Source: Colwellia sp.
Lineage (GTDB): Bacteria > Pseudomonadota > Gammaproteobacteria > Enterobacterales > Alteromonadaceae
Length of the DNA stretch: 64,000 nucleotides
Reading direction: 5' to 3'
Assembly: GCA_002733765.1 (NCBI GenBank)
Contig: NVWU01000006.1
Span: forward strand, 98,658 to 162,657
The notes beneath the pieces are model-generated. The model did no database searches. It was not told where the DNA came from and saw only the letters and a list, made by a program, of their open reading frames with translations. The translations under genes were made by a program, and so were the position numbers. Shown here in pieces: positions 54,374-63,603 of this stretch; position 1 is the stretch's first letter; every line of letters begins with the position of its first letter.

Positions 54374-55654
54374 ATGACAACATATAAATTGATCCCTCAC
54401 AATATGAGAGTCTTTCTACTGTCATTAACCTGCTTGATACTAAGTTCAGGTTGTGCCCAACATTATGCTTTACAAAATGAACTAAAAGATGAAGCTCGGT
54501 TTTATGGTATGCCCGGCAATAAAGGGGACAATTTTATTCATGAACAAGCGCCAAAAAATGTTTTTACACAAGGGATAAACTGTATTGATTTTAATAACAT
54601 GGCTGCCGCATTAAATTATCGCATCGATAAACCGCTAAACCTACCTATGGCCAATAAAGTCAACAATAGCACTATCGATTCAATGTTAACGCAAGGGCTA
54701 TTATTAAGTCCTGGTGACTTACTCGAAATGCAGCTAGAAAATGGTGAAGGTTTTAATGGTCATTATATTATCGACAACGGTGGCTTAGTTAAAATACCAT
54801 TAATTGGCCAAATTGAAGCCGCTGGCACGACGACTAATGCCTTAGAAATAAAAATTGAATTGGCGCTAGTTCGTGCAGAAATATTTCAGCCTGCCAGTGC
54901 AACTGTCACCATACAAGTATTAGATTGGTCTTCAATTAAAGTAGGGGTTTCCGGTGCAGTATTTGAACCGGGTACTGTGTTAATTAATAAAAAATTACCG
55001 AATATGATAACTGATGAACGCATTAATGCTTTTGGCGACTATTCAACAACACGTCTATTATCAGAAGCAATTAGAGCCGCTTCAGGTATCCGTCCTGACG
55101 CTAAATTAGATCAAATAATTTTATTACGTAAAGGTTGGCAAATTCAGGTTGATTTAACCGGCATGTTAACCGGTGACCCCGTTAAAGATTACCCTTTAGT
55201 GGCCGGTGATAGAGTTATTGTACCCAGTACAGGTTGTTTTCAAGCACACTTGGTTAGACCGAGTCGTATAACACCGAAAGGTTTTCGTGTTTTTATGTCA
55301 AATCTTATCGACTCGTCTGGTGACAACAGCAGTGCCGCAGTAGGTCGTTATTCCACTAACCTTCCTTATGGCACTCGACTTTTACAAGGTGCAATATCAG
55401 CAAACTGTGTTGGTGGAAAAGACTGGACTAATGCATCTCGTCGAGTTGTTCTTGCCAGTAAAAACCCTATTACAGGTGAAACTCAAGTGATAGAGCGGTC
55501 AATAGAAGAGTTAATCACTATGCCAAATAAAAATGACCGTAATCCTTATCTTATGCCAAACGATGGTATTGCCTGTTACGACTCAACCATTACCAATTTT
55601 CGCGATATTGCTAGGACCTTGGTAGATATTATTATTCCGCTAAAATTATTGTAG
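54374..55654 (+). CDS. Outer-membrane polysaccharide export lipoprotein (Wza-like)
   Basis: The 426-residue product starts at ATG 54374 with GGAG six bases upstream. A lipoprotein signal (VFLLSLTCLILSSGC) is followed by the Poly_export/SLBB domain: LLLSPGDLLEMQLENGEGFNG, GGLVKIPLIGQIEAAGTTT, IKVGVSGAVFEPGT and AGDRVIVPST. It forms the outer-membrane channel for polysaccharide. It is the first gene of an operon with chain-length, polymerase, pyruvyl transferase and glycosyltransferase genes, under a sigma54 promoter. Confidence 0.92.
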   Translation: MTTYKLIPHNMRVFLLSLTCLILSSGCAQHYALQNELKDEARFYGMPGNKGDNFIHEQAPKNVFTQGINCIDFNNMAAALNYRIDKPLNLPMANKVNNSTIDSMLTQGLLLSPGDLLEMQLENGEGFNGHYIIDNGGLVKIPLIGQIEAAGTTTNALEIKIELALVRAEIFQPASATVTIQVLDWSSIKVGVSGAVFEPGTVLINKKLPNMITDERINAFGDYSTTRLLSEAIRAASGIRPDAKLDQIILLRKGWQIQVDLTGMLTGDPVKDYPLVAGDRVIVPSTGCFQAHLVRPSRITPKGFRVFMSNLIDSSGDNSSAAVGRYSTNLPYGTRLLQGAISANCVGGKDWTNASRRVVLASKNPITGETQVIERSIEELITMPNKNDRNPYLMPNDGIACYDSTITNFRDIARTLVDIIIPLKLL

Positions 55655-55661
55655 GTGAGCT

Positions 55662-57053
55662 ATGAAGTACCCTATAAAAACGCTGACAAAATATGAGCTT
55701 TTTCGCTCTACTGTTTATCTACGGCTAAAACGTCCGTATTTAGTCACAGGTATTATGGCGTATTCAATTGTGACCCTGATGATATTACTTTATTTAGCAA
55801 AGGAACCTCAGTTTACCAGTCAAATGGAGTTGGTTTTACCCGGTACAGGCAGTAGTAGCAGTGTAACACTGGACAACATAGGGCAAATAGTATCACAAAC
55901 TAATGCACCCTTTTCTGGTGCTGGTTTTAACCCCCGAGTAAACTACAAAGAAATGTTATCAAGTAGAGGCGTACGTCAACGCGCGGCAAAAACCTTACAC
56001 ATGACATTAAAAGTTTTTGGTGAAGCTAAAGTTAAACTGACAGAGCAAACATCAATTATTACTTTATCAATTAGTCATAACTCGCCCGTACTTGCTGAAG
56101 CAAAAGCTTTAGCGCTATATCAGTCCTTACAAAAAGAGCTCGATATTTTACGGGCAGATGAAGTAGCACGCCGAGATCAAAGTATTAAGCATGTACTTGA
56201 TCAATACCGTGTGAAAATGAATATAACACGTAATGCTATCGTTGATTTTCAACAACGCTCTATGTTGGTATCAGTCGACCAGATGGAACAGCTCATTAAA
56301 ACACTGTCAGGCGTTAAAGAGCGTCAAATGTATATTCACGCTGAGTCACAAAAATTAAAACAATATATCACTCATTTAAGTCATGAATTAGGTGTATCAC
56401 CAAAACTTGCTGGACAAGCATTTGCTCTGCAATCTGATGTGGAGTTTCGAGCGTATATAAGTGAATTACAATTGAGTATTACTCTATTGTCTGAAAACAG
56501 CTCTCGCTGGGGAGTGAATCACCCAAAAGTTATCGCTCAACAGAAGCGGTTAGACTTCACTCGCACCGCAATAAATAATCGCAGTACTGAAGTATTCGGT
56601 ATTGAAGCGAACCAAATATTTAATACCTTAAATATGGATTTAACTCCAAAACGCTCACAACTATTTGCTGATTTAATTGAAGCTTATGCCTCTCAAAAAG
56701 GGCAAGAATCAATGTTGCTAGACCTTCATCGTTCTGAAAATCATTTAAGTGATCAACTTAAAATATATTCTCGAGAAGTGGTTGAGTTAGAAAGATTACA
56801 GCGAGAATTTAATATGGCTGAAGCAATTTTTACCTCCGCTGCAGCAAGGCTGGAAGCGGGCAAAGCCGACATCTTCGCCTCTTATCCAGTATTACAAATG
56901 TTAACGACACCTTCTTATCCAGATAAACAGAGTAGTCCTAAAAATTTACTCGCAGCAATTGCAGCTGTGTCTGGTTTTATATTTATTACTTTTGGACTTT
57001 TTATTCTATGCCAACGCAAACACATAATCCAAGTTCTTTTGAAGAAAAATTAA
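55662..57053 (+). CDS. Chain-length determinant / co-polymerase (Wzz/GumC-like)
   Basis: The 463-residue inner-membrane protein has spans near ~28-46 and ~427-448 and a large periplasmic part. This is mostly helical coiled coil between ~120 and 400 (QEKELDILRADE-like and FQQRSMLVSVDQMEQLIKTL). The Wzz domain lies at the N terminus (FTSQMELVLPG). It lacks a cytoplasmic kinase part, so control of its partner kinase is not visible here. It sets polysaccharide length and links to the Wza channel. It is 7 bp after the Wza-like gene. Confidence 0.88.
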   Translation: MKYPIKTLTKYELFRSTVYLRLKRPYLVTGIMAYSIVTLMILLYLAKEPQFTSQMELVLPGTGSSSSVTLDNIGQIVSQTNAPFSGAGFNPRVNYKEMLSSRGVRQRAAKTLHMTLKVFGEAKVKLTEQTSIITLSISHNSPVLAEAKALALYQSLQKELDILRADEVARRDQSIKHVLDQYRVKMNITRNAIVDFQQRSMLVSVDQMEQLIKTLSGVKERQMYIHAESQKLKQYITHLSHELGVSPKLAGQAFALQSDVEFRAYISELQLSITLLSENSSRWGVNHPKVIAQQKRLDFTRTAINNRSTEVFGIEANQIFNTLNMDLTPKRSQLFADLIEAYASQKGQESMLLDLHRSENHLSDQLKIYSREVVELERLQREFNMAEAIFTSAAARLEAGKADIFASYPVLQMLTTPSYPDKQSSPKNLLAAIAAVSGFIFITFGLFILCQRKHIIQVLLKKN

Positions 57054-58276
57054 TCTGGTACGGTTTGATCTTAACTTATCCATTATTTGCTATTGGTGGA
57101 TTATACGTGACGGGATCATTACTAGGTTGGTTAATTTTCTTTACCGCCATGTTGCGCTGGTACGTCAACGGCAAAGAACCATTAACAGTCATTCCCACCC
57201 TTGTGTGGCTATGGATAGCAGGAGGCATAATCATGCTAATTGCCTTGTTAATTGCTCATTCAAATTGGGAGTTAGGCTTAATAAAAACCATAAAGTCATC
57301 GATAGGTTGGGCTAAAGGATGGGCTTTAATGCCGCTATTTTTATTATTGGGTGCCGTGGTTAACGTAAAGCCTGCATTAATTATTAGAGCCGTTTGTGTG
57401 GTTTCTTTTCATTCACTAATATTTGCTGTTTTAACTTTTTTCTTCTATGTCATGGGGTTAGAAGGTGATCTGTTTATTTCTCCACTGCAAGTTGTAGGAG
57501 GCCCCGGCCCTGATTTTTTTGCCGTAAGCCTTTATGGTTTTAACCCTGAATTGAATATAGGTCGCTGGCGTTTTTTTGCACCCTGGGCACCTGCAGCAGG
57601 GTTTATGTCATGTCTATTTTTAATATTTTGTTTACAAGAAAAAGATAAATTTTGGCGTAACTGGGGAGTAACAGGAAGTTTGGTCATGTGTTTATTAGCG
57701 CAATCTCGTGCTGGCTGGGTAATATTTGTCATGCTAATTCCGTTAATGTTATTTTCAGGGAAATTTAAAAAACCCCTGTGGTTAGTTGGTTTCGGCGTTT
57801 TAATGCCAATAATCCTCATTATAGGTGAACCTATATTTGACTGGGTTAACAGTTATTATCTTGATATTAAAGCTTCTCGCCCTAATTCCACCCGGGTGCG
57901 TTCAATATTAGAGGAACTTGCTCTACAACGTTGGGAGTCAGAAGCACCTATTTGGGGACATGGCATTGTTGAGCAAGGACCAAAAATTGTCGAAGGTATG
58001 CCAATAGGATCTCACCATAGTTGGTACGGCTTACTCTTTGTCAAAGGCTTAGTCGGTTTATTTGCATTGGCTATACCATTGTTTTTTACCAGCATTTATT
58101 TATTTTGGCAAAGCCAAGAAAGCCAAATAGCCCGCTCGGCTTTGTGCATGATTATCGTCTTTATTTGCTACTCTTTTTTCGAAAACCTCGAAATACTTGC
58201 CTATATATATTGGCCCGCCATTTTATGGATAGGCATTGCTCTAAATCCTCTAAAATCAGGAGATAAAAATGTTTAA
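57008..58276 (+). CDS. O-antigen ligase/polymerase-like membrane protein (Wzy/WaaL type)
   Basis: The 422-residue protein has about 11-12 hydrophobic spans. A long periplasmic loop near 280-330 contains the Wzy_C-type pattern (ARPNSTRVRSILEELALQRW, GHGIVEQGP, SHHSWYGLLFVKGLVG). Wzy enzymes polymerise repeat units in the periplasm. It begins 46 bp inside the end of the Wzz gene and overlaps the next gene by 8 bp, so the operon is tightly packed. Polymerase is more likely than ligase because the locus otherwise lacks one. Confidence 0.88.
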   Translation: MPTQTHNPSSFEEKLIWYGLILTYPLFAIGGLYVTGSLLGWLIFFTAMLRWYVNGKEPLTVIPTLVWLWIAGGIIMLIALLIAHSNWELGLIKTIKSSIGWAKGWALMPLFLLLGAVVNVKPALIIRAVCVVSFHSLIFAVLTFFFYVMGLEGDLFISPLQVVGGPGPDFFAVSLYGFNPELNIGRWRFFAPWAPAAGFMSCLFLIFCLQEKDKFWRNWGVTGSLVMCLLAQSRAGWVIFVMLIPLMLFSGKFKKPLWLVGFGVLMPIILIIGEPIFDWVNSYYLDIKASRPNSTRVRSILEELALQRWESEAPIWGHGIVEQGPKIVEGMPIGSHHSWYGLLFVKGLVGLFALAIPLFFTSIYLFWQSQESQIARSALCMIIVFICYSFFENLEILAYIYWPAILWIGIALNPLKSGDKNV

Positions 58277-59420
58277 AAAAATTGATGCATATCTTGTTGG
58301 ATATTATGGCATGCGTAATAGTGGTGATGATGCGCTAATGTATGCCACCGCATGGGGAGCCAAAATTTTACTTAAATACAAAACCATTACTTTAGGTTTG
58401 TATGGTGACCATGCTCGAGATATCCCTGCTGATAACCAGTTAGATTTACATTTCAACCAAAAATTTCTTGGTCAAAATAGATTAGCGCATTATAAAGCCG
58501 CTTTACAAAGCAAATGTATCATCTTTGGTGGCGGTGCTGTTTTACATAGCAAAAGAGATCTTAACTTGAAACGCCAATTAATCGCTCTTGCGGGTACTAA
58601 AAATAGTATTGCTGTAGGAGTTAGTATTGGCCCATTTCAGTCAATTGCTGCAGAAAAGTCATGTGCTAAATTTTTAAATGAATGCAGTTATGTTGGCGTT
58701 AGAGATAAACAAAGTTTAATAATAGCACAGAGCATTTCTCCCAATGCAACAGTAGAAAAAACGTTTGATTTAGCACCTTTATTATTATGTTCAAAAAAAT
58801 ATAAACCCGTAGTAAGTCAGCGTAGGGGAATTGCTTTATCCTTATGCTCTGTTGCTATTGATCCTATGGGTAAAACACACAAGCAATCGGAAAAAAAACG
58901 TATCAAAGAGGTTTGCCAATTGATTACCTCAATCTACAATAATACCGGCGAAATGATAACGCTATTAACATTTAATGGTCATCCTACGCTAGGGGATTGG
59001 CTGATAAACAATCAAATACTGGCGCGTTTACATTCAACAGTTTCTTTAACAATTAAGCCTTATAATCCTAATCCCTTTGCAGTTCTTCAAGATCTATCTA
59101 ACTACAAAGCACTGATCAGCATGCGCTTACATGGCTCAATTTTAGGCTACTTAGCAAATACCCCAGTATTATCTTTAAATTATCATGAAAAATGTATTGG
59201 TTGGTGCCAACAAATAGGTTTATCAACAGGCTATCAGCTAAATTTAGCAGAACAAAATATAACAGAAATTTTAACCCCACTTGAACAAGGTTTAGCGTAC
59301 GGTTTTTTAAAGCCTACGTTACCAGTATCAAATGCATTACAAATGGCTTTATCAAATTGGAGTATTAATCATGAACAAACCAAATTTTACAGTCGTTATA
59401 CCGCTTTACAACAAAGCTAG
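58269..59420 (+). CDS. Polysaccharide pyruvyl transferase (CsaB/WcaK-like)
   Basis: The 383-residue enzyme has GYYGMRNSGDDALMYA at the start, IIFGGGAVLHSK near 95, GVSIGPFQSI, and the later conserved ALISMRLHGSILGYLANTPVLSLNYHEKC. This family adds pyruvyl ketals to sugar residues using phosphoenolpyruvate, which gives the polymer negative charge. It overlaps the polymerase gene by 8 bp and the following glycosyltransferase gene by 50 bp. Confidence 0.9.
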   Translation: MFKKIDAYLVGYYGMRNSGDDALMYATAWGAKILLKYKTITLGLYGDHARDIPADNQLDLHFNQKFLGQNRLAHYKAALQSKCIIFGGGAVLHSKRDLNLKRQLIALAGTKNSIAVGVSIGPFQSIAAEKSCAKFLNECSYVGVRDKQSLIIAQSISPNATVEKTFDLAPLLLCSKKYKPVVSQRRGIALSLCSVAIDPMGKTHKQSEKKRIKEVCQLITSIYNNTGEMITLLTFNGHPTLGDWLINNQILARLHSTVSLTIKPYNPNPFAVLQDLSNYKALISMRLHGSILGYLANTPVLSLNYHEKCIGWCQQIGLSTGYQLNLAEQNITEILTPLEQGLAYGFLKPTLPVSNALQMALSNWSINHEQTKFYSRYTALQQS

Positions 59421-60306
59421 TCATATACTACGTACATTAAGCAGTATTACATGGCAAAAATATCCCGCAATAGAAATTATTGTTGTTGATGATGGTTCAA
59501 CAGATAATAGTGCATTGTTAGTAGAAAAATCAGGCATTTCAAGTTTGCGGTTAATTAAGCAGAAAAATCAAGGGGTCTCAGCAGCAAGAAACAGAGGCAT
59601 CGCAGAAGCTCGTTATGAGTACATTGCCTTTTTAGACGCTGATGATGAATGGCTCCCTTTATATTTGGATGAAATAGCCGGATTGATTAATAAATTTCCT
59701 GAAGCGAGTTTTTATGGCACAAGTTATCAAATAGTTGAAGCGGGCAACAAATATGTTGATGCTAAAATTTATAAGCCAACAGATAATCCAAAAGGCATAT
59801 TACTTGATGACTATTTTGATATTGCTTCTCGGGGTGATTTACCGTTTACAATGTCCTCTATTTCAATAAAACGGTGTTTATTTACTATAATAGGCGGTTT
59901 TCCTGAAGGTGAGCCTATCGGTGAAGATCAGGATTTATTTTGTCGGGCAGCTTTGGCTACTCGCATGGCGTATTCAATTAATATTCACTCGCTATATCAT
60001 AAAGATGCAAAAAACCAGGCCAGCAAAGAAAATGTTCCTGAAGTTGAATGCGCTTTTAGTGTCCGAGTGACCGCTAGTGCCATCAAAAATGAAGTGAACA
60101 ACAAGGCAAGAACAAATATGTTACGTTATAGTGCAGCACATTTGTGCCATATAGCTAAGCTCAATATTATATCCAACCGCTTTACTCAAGCGAGAAAATT
60201 ATTAGCTGACCCACGTTGTAAACTAAAGCCTAAACACTTACTCAGTTTATATATTTTATCTTGGATTAAACAGATGCAGAAATGGAGCACTACTTATATA
60301 AATTGA
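59371..60306 (+). CDS. Family 2 glycosyltransferase
   Basis: The product has 311 residues from ATG 59371, chosen because GGAG stands eight bases upstream and FTVVIPLYNKASHILRTLSSI follows directly. An earlier in-frame start at 59332 lacks such a site. GT2 motifs are EIIVVDDGSTDNSALL, QKNQGVSAARNRGIAEA and FLDADDEWLPLYLDEI with the DxD site. Then come GGFPEGEPIGEDQDLFCRAAL. It ends the export operon and is followed by a strong terminator. Confidence 0.92.
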   Translation: MNKPNFTVVIPLYNKASHILRTLSSITWQKYPAIEIIVVDDGSTDNSALLVEKSGISSLRLIKQKNQGVSAARNRGIAEARYEYIAFLDADDEWLPLYLDEIAGLINKFPEASFYGTSYQIVEAGNKYVDAKIYKPTDNPKGILLDDYFDIASRGDLPFTMSSISIKRCLFTIIGGFPEGEPIGEDQDLFCRAALATRMAYSINIHSLYHKDAKNQASKENVPEVECAFSVRVTASAIKNEVNNKARTNMLRYSAAHLCHIAKLNIISNRFTQARKLLADPRCKLKPKHLLSLYILSWIKQMQKWSTTYIN

Positions 60307-60329
60307 TATTTATACCCGTTACTTATACC

Positions 60330-60374
60330 AATAATATTAGCTCTTATTACTGAGTAGTAAGAGCTAATATTATT
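60330..60374. terminator. Strong bidirectional terminator
   Basis: AATAATATTAGCTCTTA (60330-60346) pairs exactly with TAAGAGCTAATATTATT (60358-60374), an 11-base loop between. It stands between the exopolysaccharide operon and the convergent GST gene, overlapping the latter's stop codon. Confidence 0.85.
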
Positions 60375-61056
60375 ATTTACTTACGCCACCAAATAAAACT
60401 ATTTCATCAGTAGCTAACCATAAGGGATACTTGGTCATCACCTTAGTAAACATTGGGCTTTGTAAGTAATTGTTCAGCCATTGTCTTGTTTTTGGGTATG
60501 GTGATTGTAAGTACCATTGACGCTCTATTCGTGCAAACTGACGAATAAACGGAAGTAAGGCAATATCGGCGAGGCTTTCTTTATTCGACATAAAAAACGC
60601 GTGACAATTTAAACGATTTTCTAATGTTTGAATAAACTGCTCACACGCGACTCTGCATTCAATAAGATTACTTTCTCGGTAACGCTTAGCGCATTTATAT
60701 TGCTCTAAACAGACCTTAAAATCGCGATCAAAGCGATTAATTAAAATGAGCATATCTGATAACACATGCTCATTTTCACTGTGTAATAAATCATTAGGAT
60801 CTGTCTCATTTAGCGCCCATAGCATGATGGCTAAACTTTCCTCTAATATCATGCCGTTAGTGAACACTAAAACAGGCACGGTCGCTTTAGGCGATGCGGC
60901 TATCATTTCTTTCGGTTTATTACTTAGCACAATGTCGCGTAGTATGACGGTTTGTTTTGCTTTAAAAATAGCAATTCGCGCCCGCATAGCGTAAGGACAA
61001 TTTCTTAGTGAATAAAGAACCGGTAAAGGCTTAGTATTATTTATCATTAGATTCAT
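60373..61056 (-). CDS. Glutathione S-transferase family protein
   Basis: The 227-residue protein has a thioredoxin-like N-terminal domain (LYSLRNCPYAMRARIAIF, then ASPKATVPVLVFTNGMILEESLAIM with the glutathione-contact ES) and an all-helical C-terminal domain (DIALLPFIRQFARIERQW). The N-terminal Cys in NCPYAMR resembles omega-class and stringent-starvation-type GSTs. The role is probably redox or thiol transfer. The C terminus lies in the terminator stem. Not linked to the exopolysaccharide genes. Confidence 0.88.
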   Translation of the reverse strand: MNLMINNTKPLPVLYSLRNCPYAMRARIAIFKAKQTVILRDIVLSNKPKEMIAASPKATVPVLVFTNGMILEESLAIMLWALNETDPNDLLHSENEHVLSDMLILINRFDRDFKVCLEQYKCAKRYRESNLIECRVACEQFIQTLENRLNCHAFFMSNKESLADIALLPFIRQFARIERQWYLQSPYPKTRQWLNNYLQSPMFTKVMTKYPLWLATDEIVLFGGVSK

Positions 61057-61193
61057 TATTCATTGGGCTTATACTACTTAAATTTAAAAGATTGTGTACT
61101 TAGAATACTTTAACTGTATTCATCTGCTAAATATATGCGTAAAATCCCACCTTTGAAATTTAACTGCCATCATAAATGGCTAAAGTTGACTAA

Positions 61194-63533
61194 ATGAGTT
61201 CTAAAATTGAATTATTAGCCCCCGGTGGCGATATAGATGCAATAAAAGCAGCAATCATTGCGGGTGCAGATGCAGTTTATTGTGGTTTAGACACCTTTAA
61301 TGCGCGAAATCGTGCCGCTAATATTTCTTTTGATGAGCTGGTAGGCATTATTCGACTTGCGCATCAGTACGACTGCCAAATATTTTTAACCTTAAATATT
61401 ATAATATTAGAGCGTGAGTTTAAATCACTGGCTAAATTATTAAGCAAATTGGTCAATACCACACTCGACGGGGTTATCGTTCAAGATATAGGGCTGCTCT
61501 ATATTTTAAATAAGCACTTCCCTACATTAGATATTCACGCTTCTACGCAATTAACCACACATAACATTGGCCAAATCCCCTTTCTAAAAAGGTTGGGCGC
61601 TTCGCGTGTTAATTTATCAAGAGAAATGAATTTAAGAGAAATTACCGCAGTAACCAAAGTTGCTCATGAGCAAAACGTGCTGACCGAAGTATTTGTACAT
61701 GGTTCATTATGTGTCGCTTTTTCAGGATTATGCTATTCAACCTCAGCCAGTGTCGGTAACTCAGGCAACCGTGGCCGATGTAGCCAAGCTTGTCGAGAAG
61801 AATACGAAACAACGCCGACAGGAAATAACTTCCCGTTAAACATCAAAGACAACTCAGCATTTTTTGATTTGCCCGAATTAATAGATGCCGGTGTTCACTC
61901 ATTTAAAGTAGAAGGCCGTATTAAAGGCGCTAGTTATGTGCATACGGTCATTGATAGCTTCCGTAAACAAATTGATGGCTTTATTGCAACAGGAGAGTTA
62001 GTTGAAGATGGCGAGCGACTTTATAAAGTCTTTAATCGTGATTTAACCAATGCTTTTTTACGTGGCGATTTAAACCAATCAATGTTTATTGAAAACCCAC
62101 GCGATAATTCAAAATACCACGCAATTAATCAAAGTGATGCTATTTCTGTTGTACAAATTCAGGAAGTTGAACAACACCTTAGCGCTGAAAAAACACAAAT
62201 AAATGTTAGCGTAAATGAAAAAATAAAACATTTAAGTATAAAAAAACGTCCTTTAGCCTTAACATTTACCGGTGAAATTGGTAGTCCATTAACACTGACA
62301 GCGATAACTGAAGATTATGCCGCCAGTAAAACAACTGCTGAAGAAAAAACAATTGTTATACATTCACATAATTTATTAGTGGCGAGTGATAAAAATTGTA
62401 TTGATAAAGAGGCCATTAAAAAACGTTTTAAGGGTTTTAATAATGCACATTTCAATTTAACTGAACTAAACCTTGATGGCATACCTGAGGGTGTGAACAT
62501 TCCATTTAAAAACCTTACGGCTCTCAAAAATGAGTTATCGTCATTATTAAATGACAATGCGCCTATTCATCCTGAAGTAATATTACCTAAGTTAGTACGT
62601 CACCCTAAAAAGTTAATAGATGAAGAAGCTAACAATAAGCCTGAAACTAAAACCAAAGCAAAATTATCAATTTTAATTTGTGATGAGTCCGACATAGCAC
62701 TTAGTCAAATTACCGATGCTGACATTTACTTTAAACTACCTGACGCCTATAAACGTGACTGCACTAAATATGTGGATTTTTTAAATGATAACCCTCGGCT
62801 TATTCCGTGGTTTCCTTCGGTGTTAATTGGCAAAGATTTTGACGTTGCATTGAATATTTTAGAACAGGTGCAGCCTAAATTAATTGTCACTAACAATACC
62901 GGCATTGCGAATCGCGCTTTTGAACTGGGTATTAAATGGATAGCAGGACCGTTCTTAAATACCACCAATTCCTATGCACTTTTAGCCATGAAAGAAGCGT
63001 TTAATTGTGAAGGTGCGTTTATTTCAAATGAAATAAACCATCAGCAAATGAAAACCATTGCGCGTCCTGAAAATTTTAAATTGTTCTACAGTATTTATCA
63101 CCCTATTTTATTAATGACCAGTAGACAGTGCTTTTTCCAACAAAGTGTTGGTTGTGAAAAACCCCGTATAGATAATGGCTGTATGCTCTCTTGCGATAAA
63201 TCGACTAGCATCACCAACCTTAAAGGTGTTTCATTTTCAATTGATAAACAAAAAGCCGGTTACCCAAGCATTTATAATAATGACCAGTTTTTAAATATAG
63301 AAATTATCAACGATTTAGCCCCATTATATGATGGCTTTATGATCGACTTAACCAATATAGGCTCAGGTGATAAAACATCACCTGATAAAGCGGTATTAAT
63401 TAAACAATTTGAACAATTACTAAAGCTAGACAAAAAGACAGATGACGGTTCAGATAAACAACTCAGTATTCAAACAACGCTGAACGAATTGGTGCCTGAG
63501 TCGACCAATGTTCAATACCATAATGGGCTGTAA
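61194..63533 (+). CDS. U32-family protein (RlhA/TrhP-like) with long C-terminal region
   Basis: The product has 779 residues. The N-terminal U32 domain runs SKIELLAPGGDIDAIKAAIIAGADAVYCGL. A Cys cluster near 173-206 (GSLCVAFSGLC, RCSQACREEY) and NIKDNSAFFDLPELIDAGVHSFKVEGRIK follow. Related proteins hydroxylate RNA (RlhA on 23S rRNA, TrhP on tRNA), and the Cys cluster probably binds an Fe-S cluster. The remaining ~400 residues carry a second Cys-rich patch (RQCFFQQSVGCEKPRI, DNGCMLSCDKS). This exceeds the ~650 residues of E. coli RlhA, so exact substrate assignment is open. Confidence 0.85.
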   Translation: MSSKIELLAPGGDIDAIKAAIIAGADAVYCGLDTFNARNRAANISFDELVGIIRLAHQYDCQIFLTLNIIILEREFKSLAKLLSKLVNTTLDGVIVQDIGLLYILNKHFPTLDIHASTQLTTHNIGQIPFLKRLGASRVNLSREMNLREITAVTKVAHEQNVLTEVFVHGSLCVAFSGLCYSTSASVGNSGNRGRCSQACREEYETTPTGNNFPLNIKDNSAFFDLPELIDAGVHSFKVEGRIKGASYVHTVIDSFRKQIDGFIATGELVEDGERLYKVFNRDLTNAFLRGDLNQSMFIENPRDNSKYHAINQSDAISVVQIQEVEQHLSAEKTQINVSVNEKIKHLSIKKRPLALTFTGEIGSPLTLTAITEDYAASKTTAEEKTIVIHSHNLLVASDKNCIDKEAIKKRFKGFNNAHFNLTELNLDGIPEGVNIPFKNLTALKNELSSLLNDNAPIHPEVILPKLVRHPKKLIDEEANNKPETKTKAKLSILICDESDIALSQITDADIYFKLPDAYKRDCTKYVDFLNDNPRLIPWFPSVLIGKDFDVALNILEQVQPKLIVTNNTGIANRAFELGIKWIAGPFLNTTNSYALLAMKEAFNCEGAFISNEINHQQMKTIARPENFKLFYSIYHPILLMTSRQCFFQQSVGCEKPRIDNGCMLSCDKSTSITNLKGVSFSIDKQKAGYPSIYNNDQFLNIEIINDLAPLYDGFMIDLTNIGSGDKTSPDKAVLIKQFEQLLKLDKKTDDGSDKQLSIQTTLNELVPESTNVQYHNGL

Positions 63534-63549
63534 CCTATCGTTAACTTGA

Positions 63550-63585
63550 TACAAGCCTGTGCTAGATAAGCTAGCTAGGCTTGTA
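63550..63585. terminator. Hairpin between convergent genes
   Basis: TACAAGCCT (63550-63558) pairs with AGGCTTGTA (63577-63585), with an inner GCTAG/CTAGC stem. It lies between the U32 and EAL genes. T runs are short, so the terminator call is moderate. Confidence 0.5.
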
Positions 63586-63603
63586 CGATTAAACCTATTC
63601 TCT

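Noticed and set aside
48723-60306. PEP-CTERM/exosortase system, which often shares sigma54 promoters and polysaccharide genes
   Set aside because: No PEP-CTERM tail on any protein and no exosortase-like membrane protein in this window. The 57008 protein fits a Wzy-type polymerase better.
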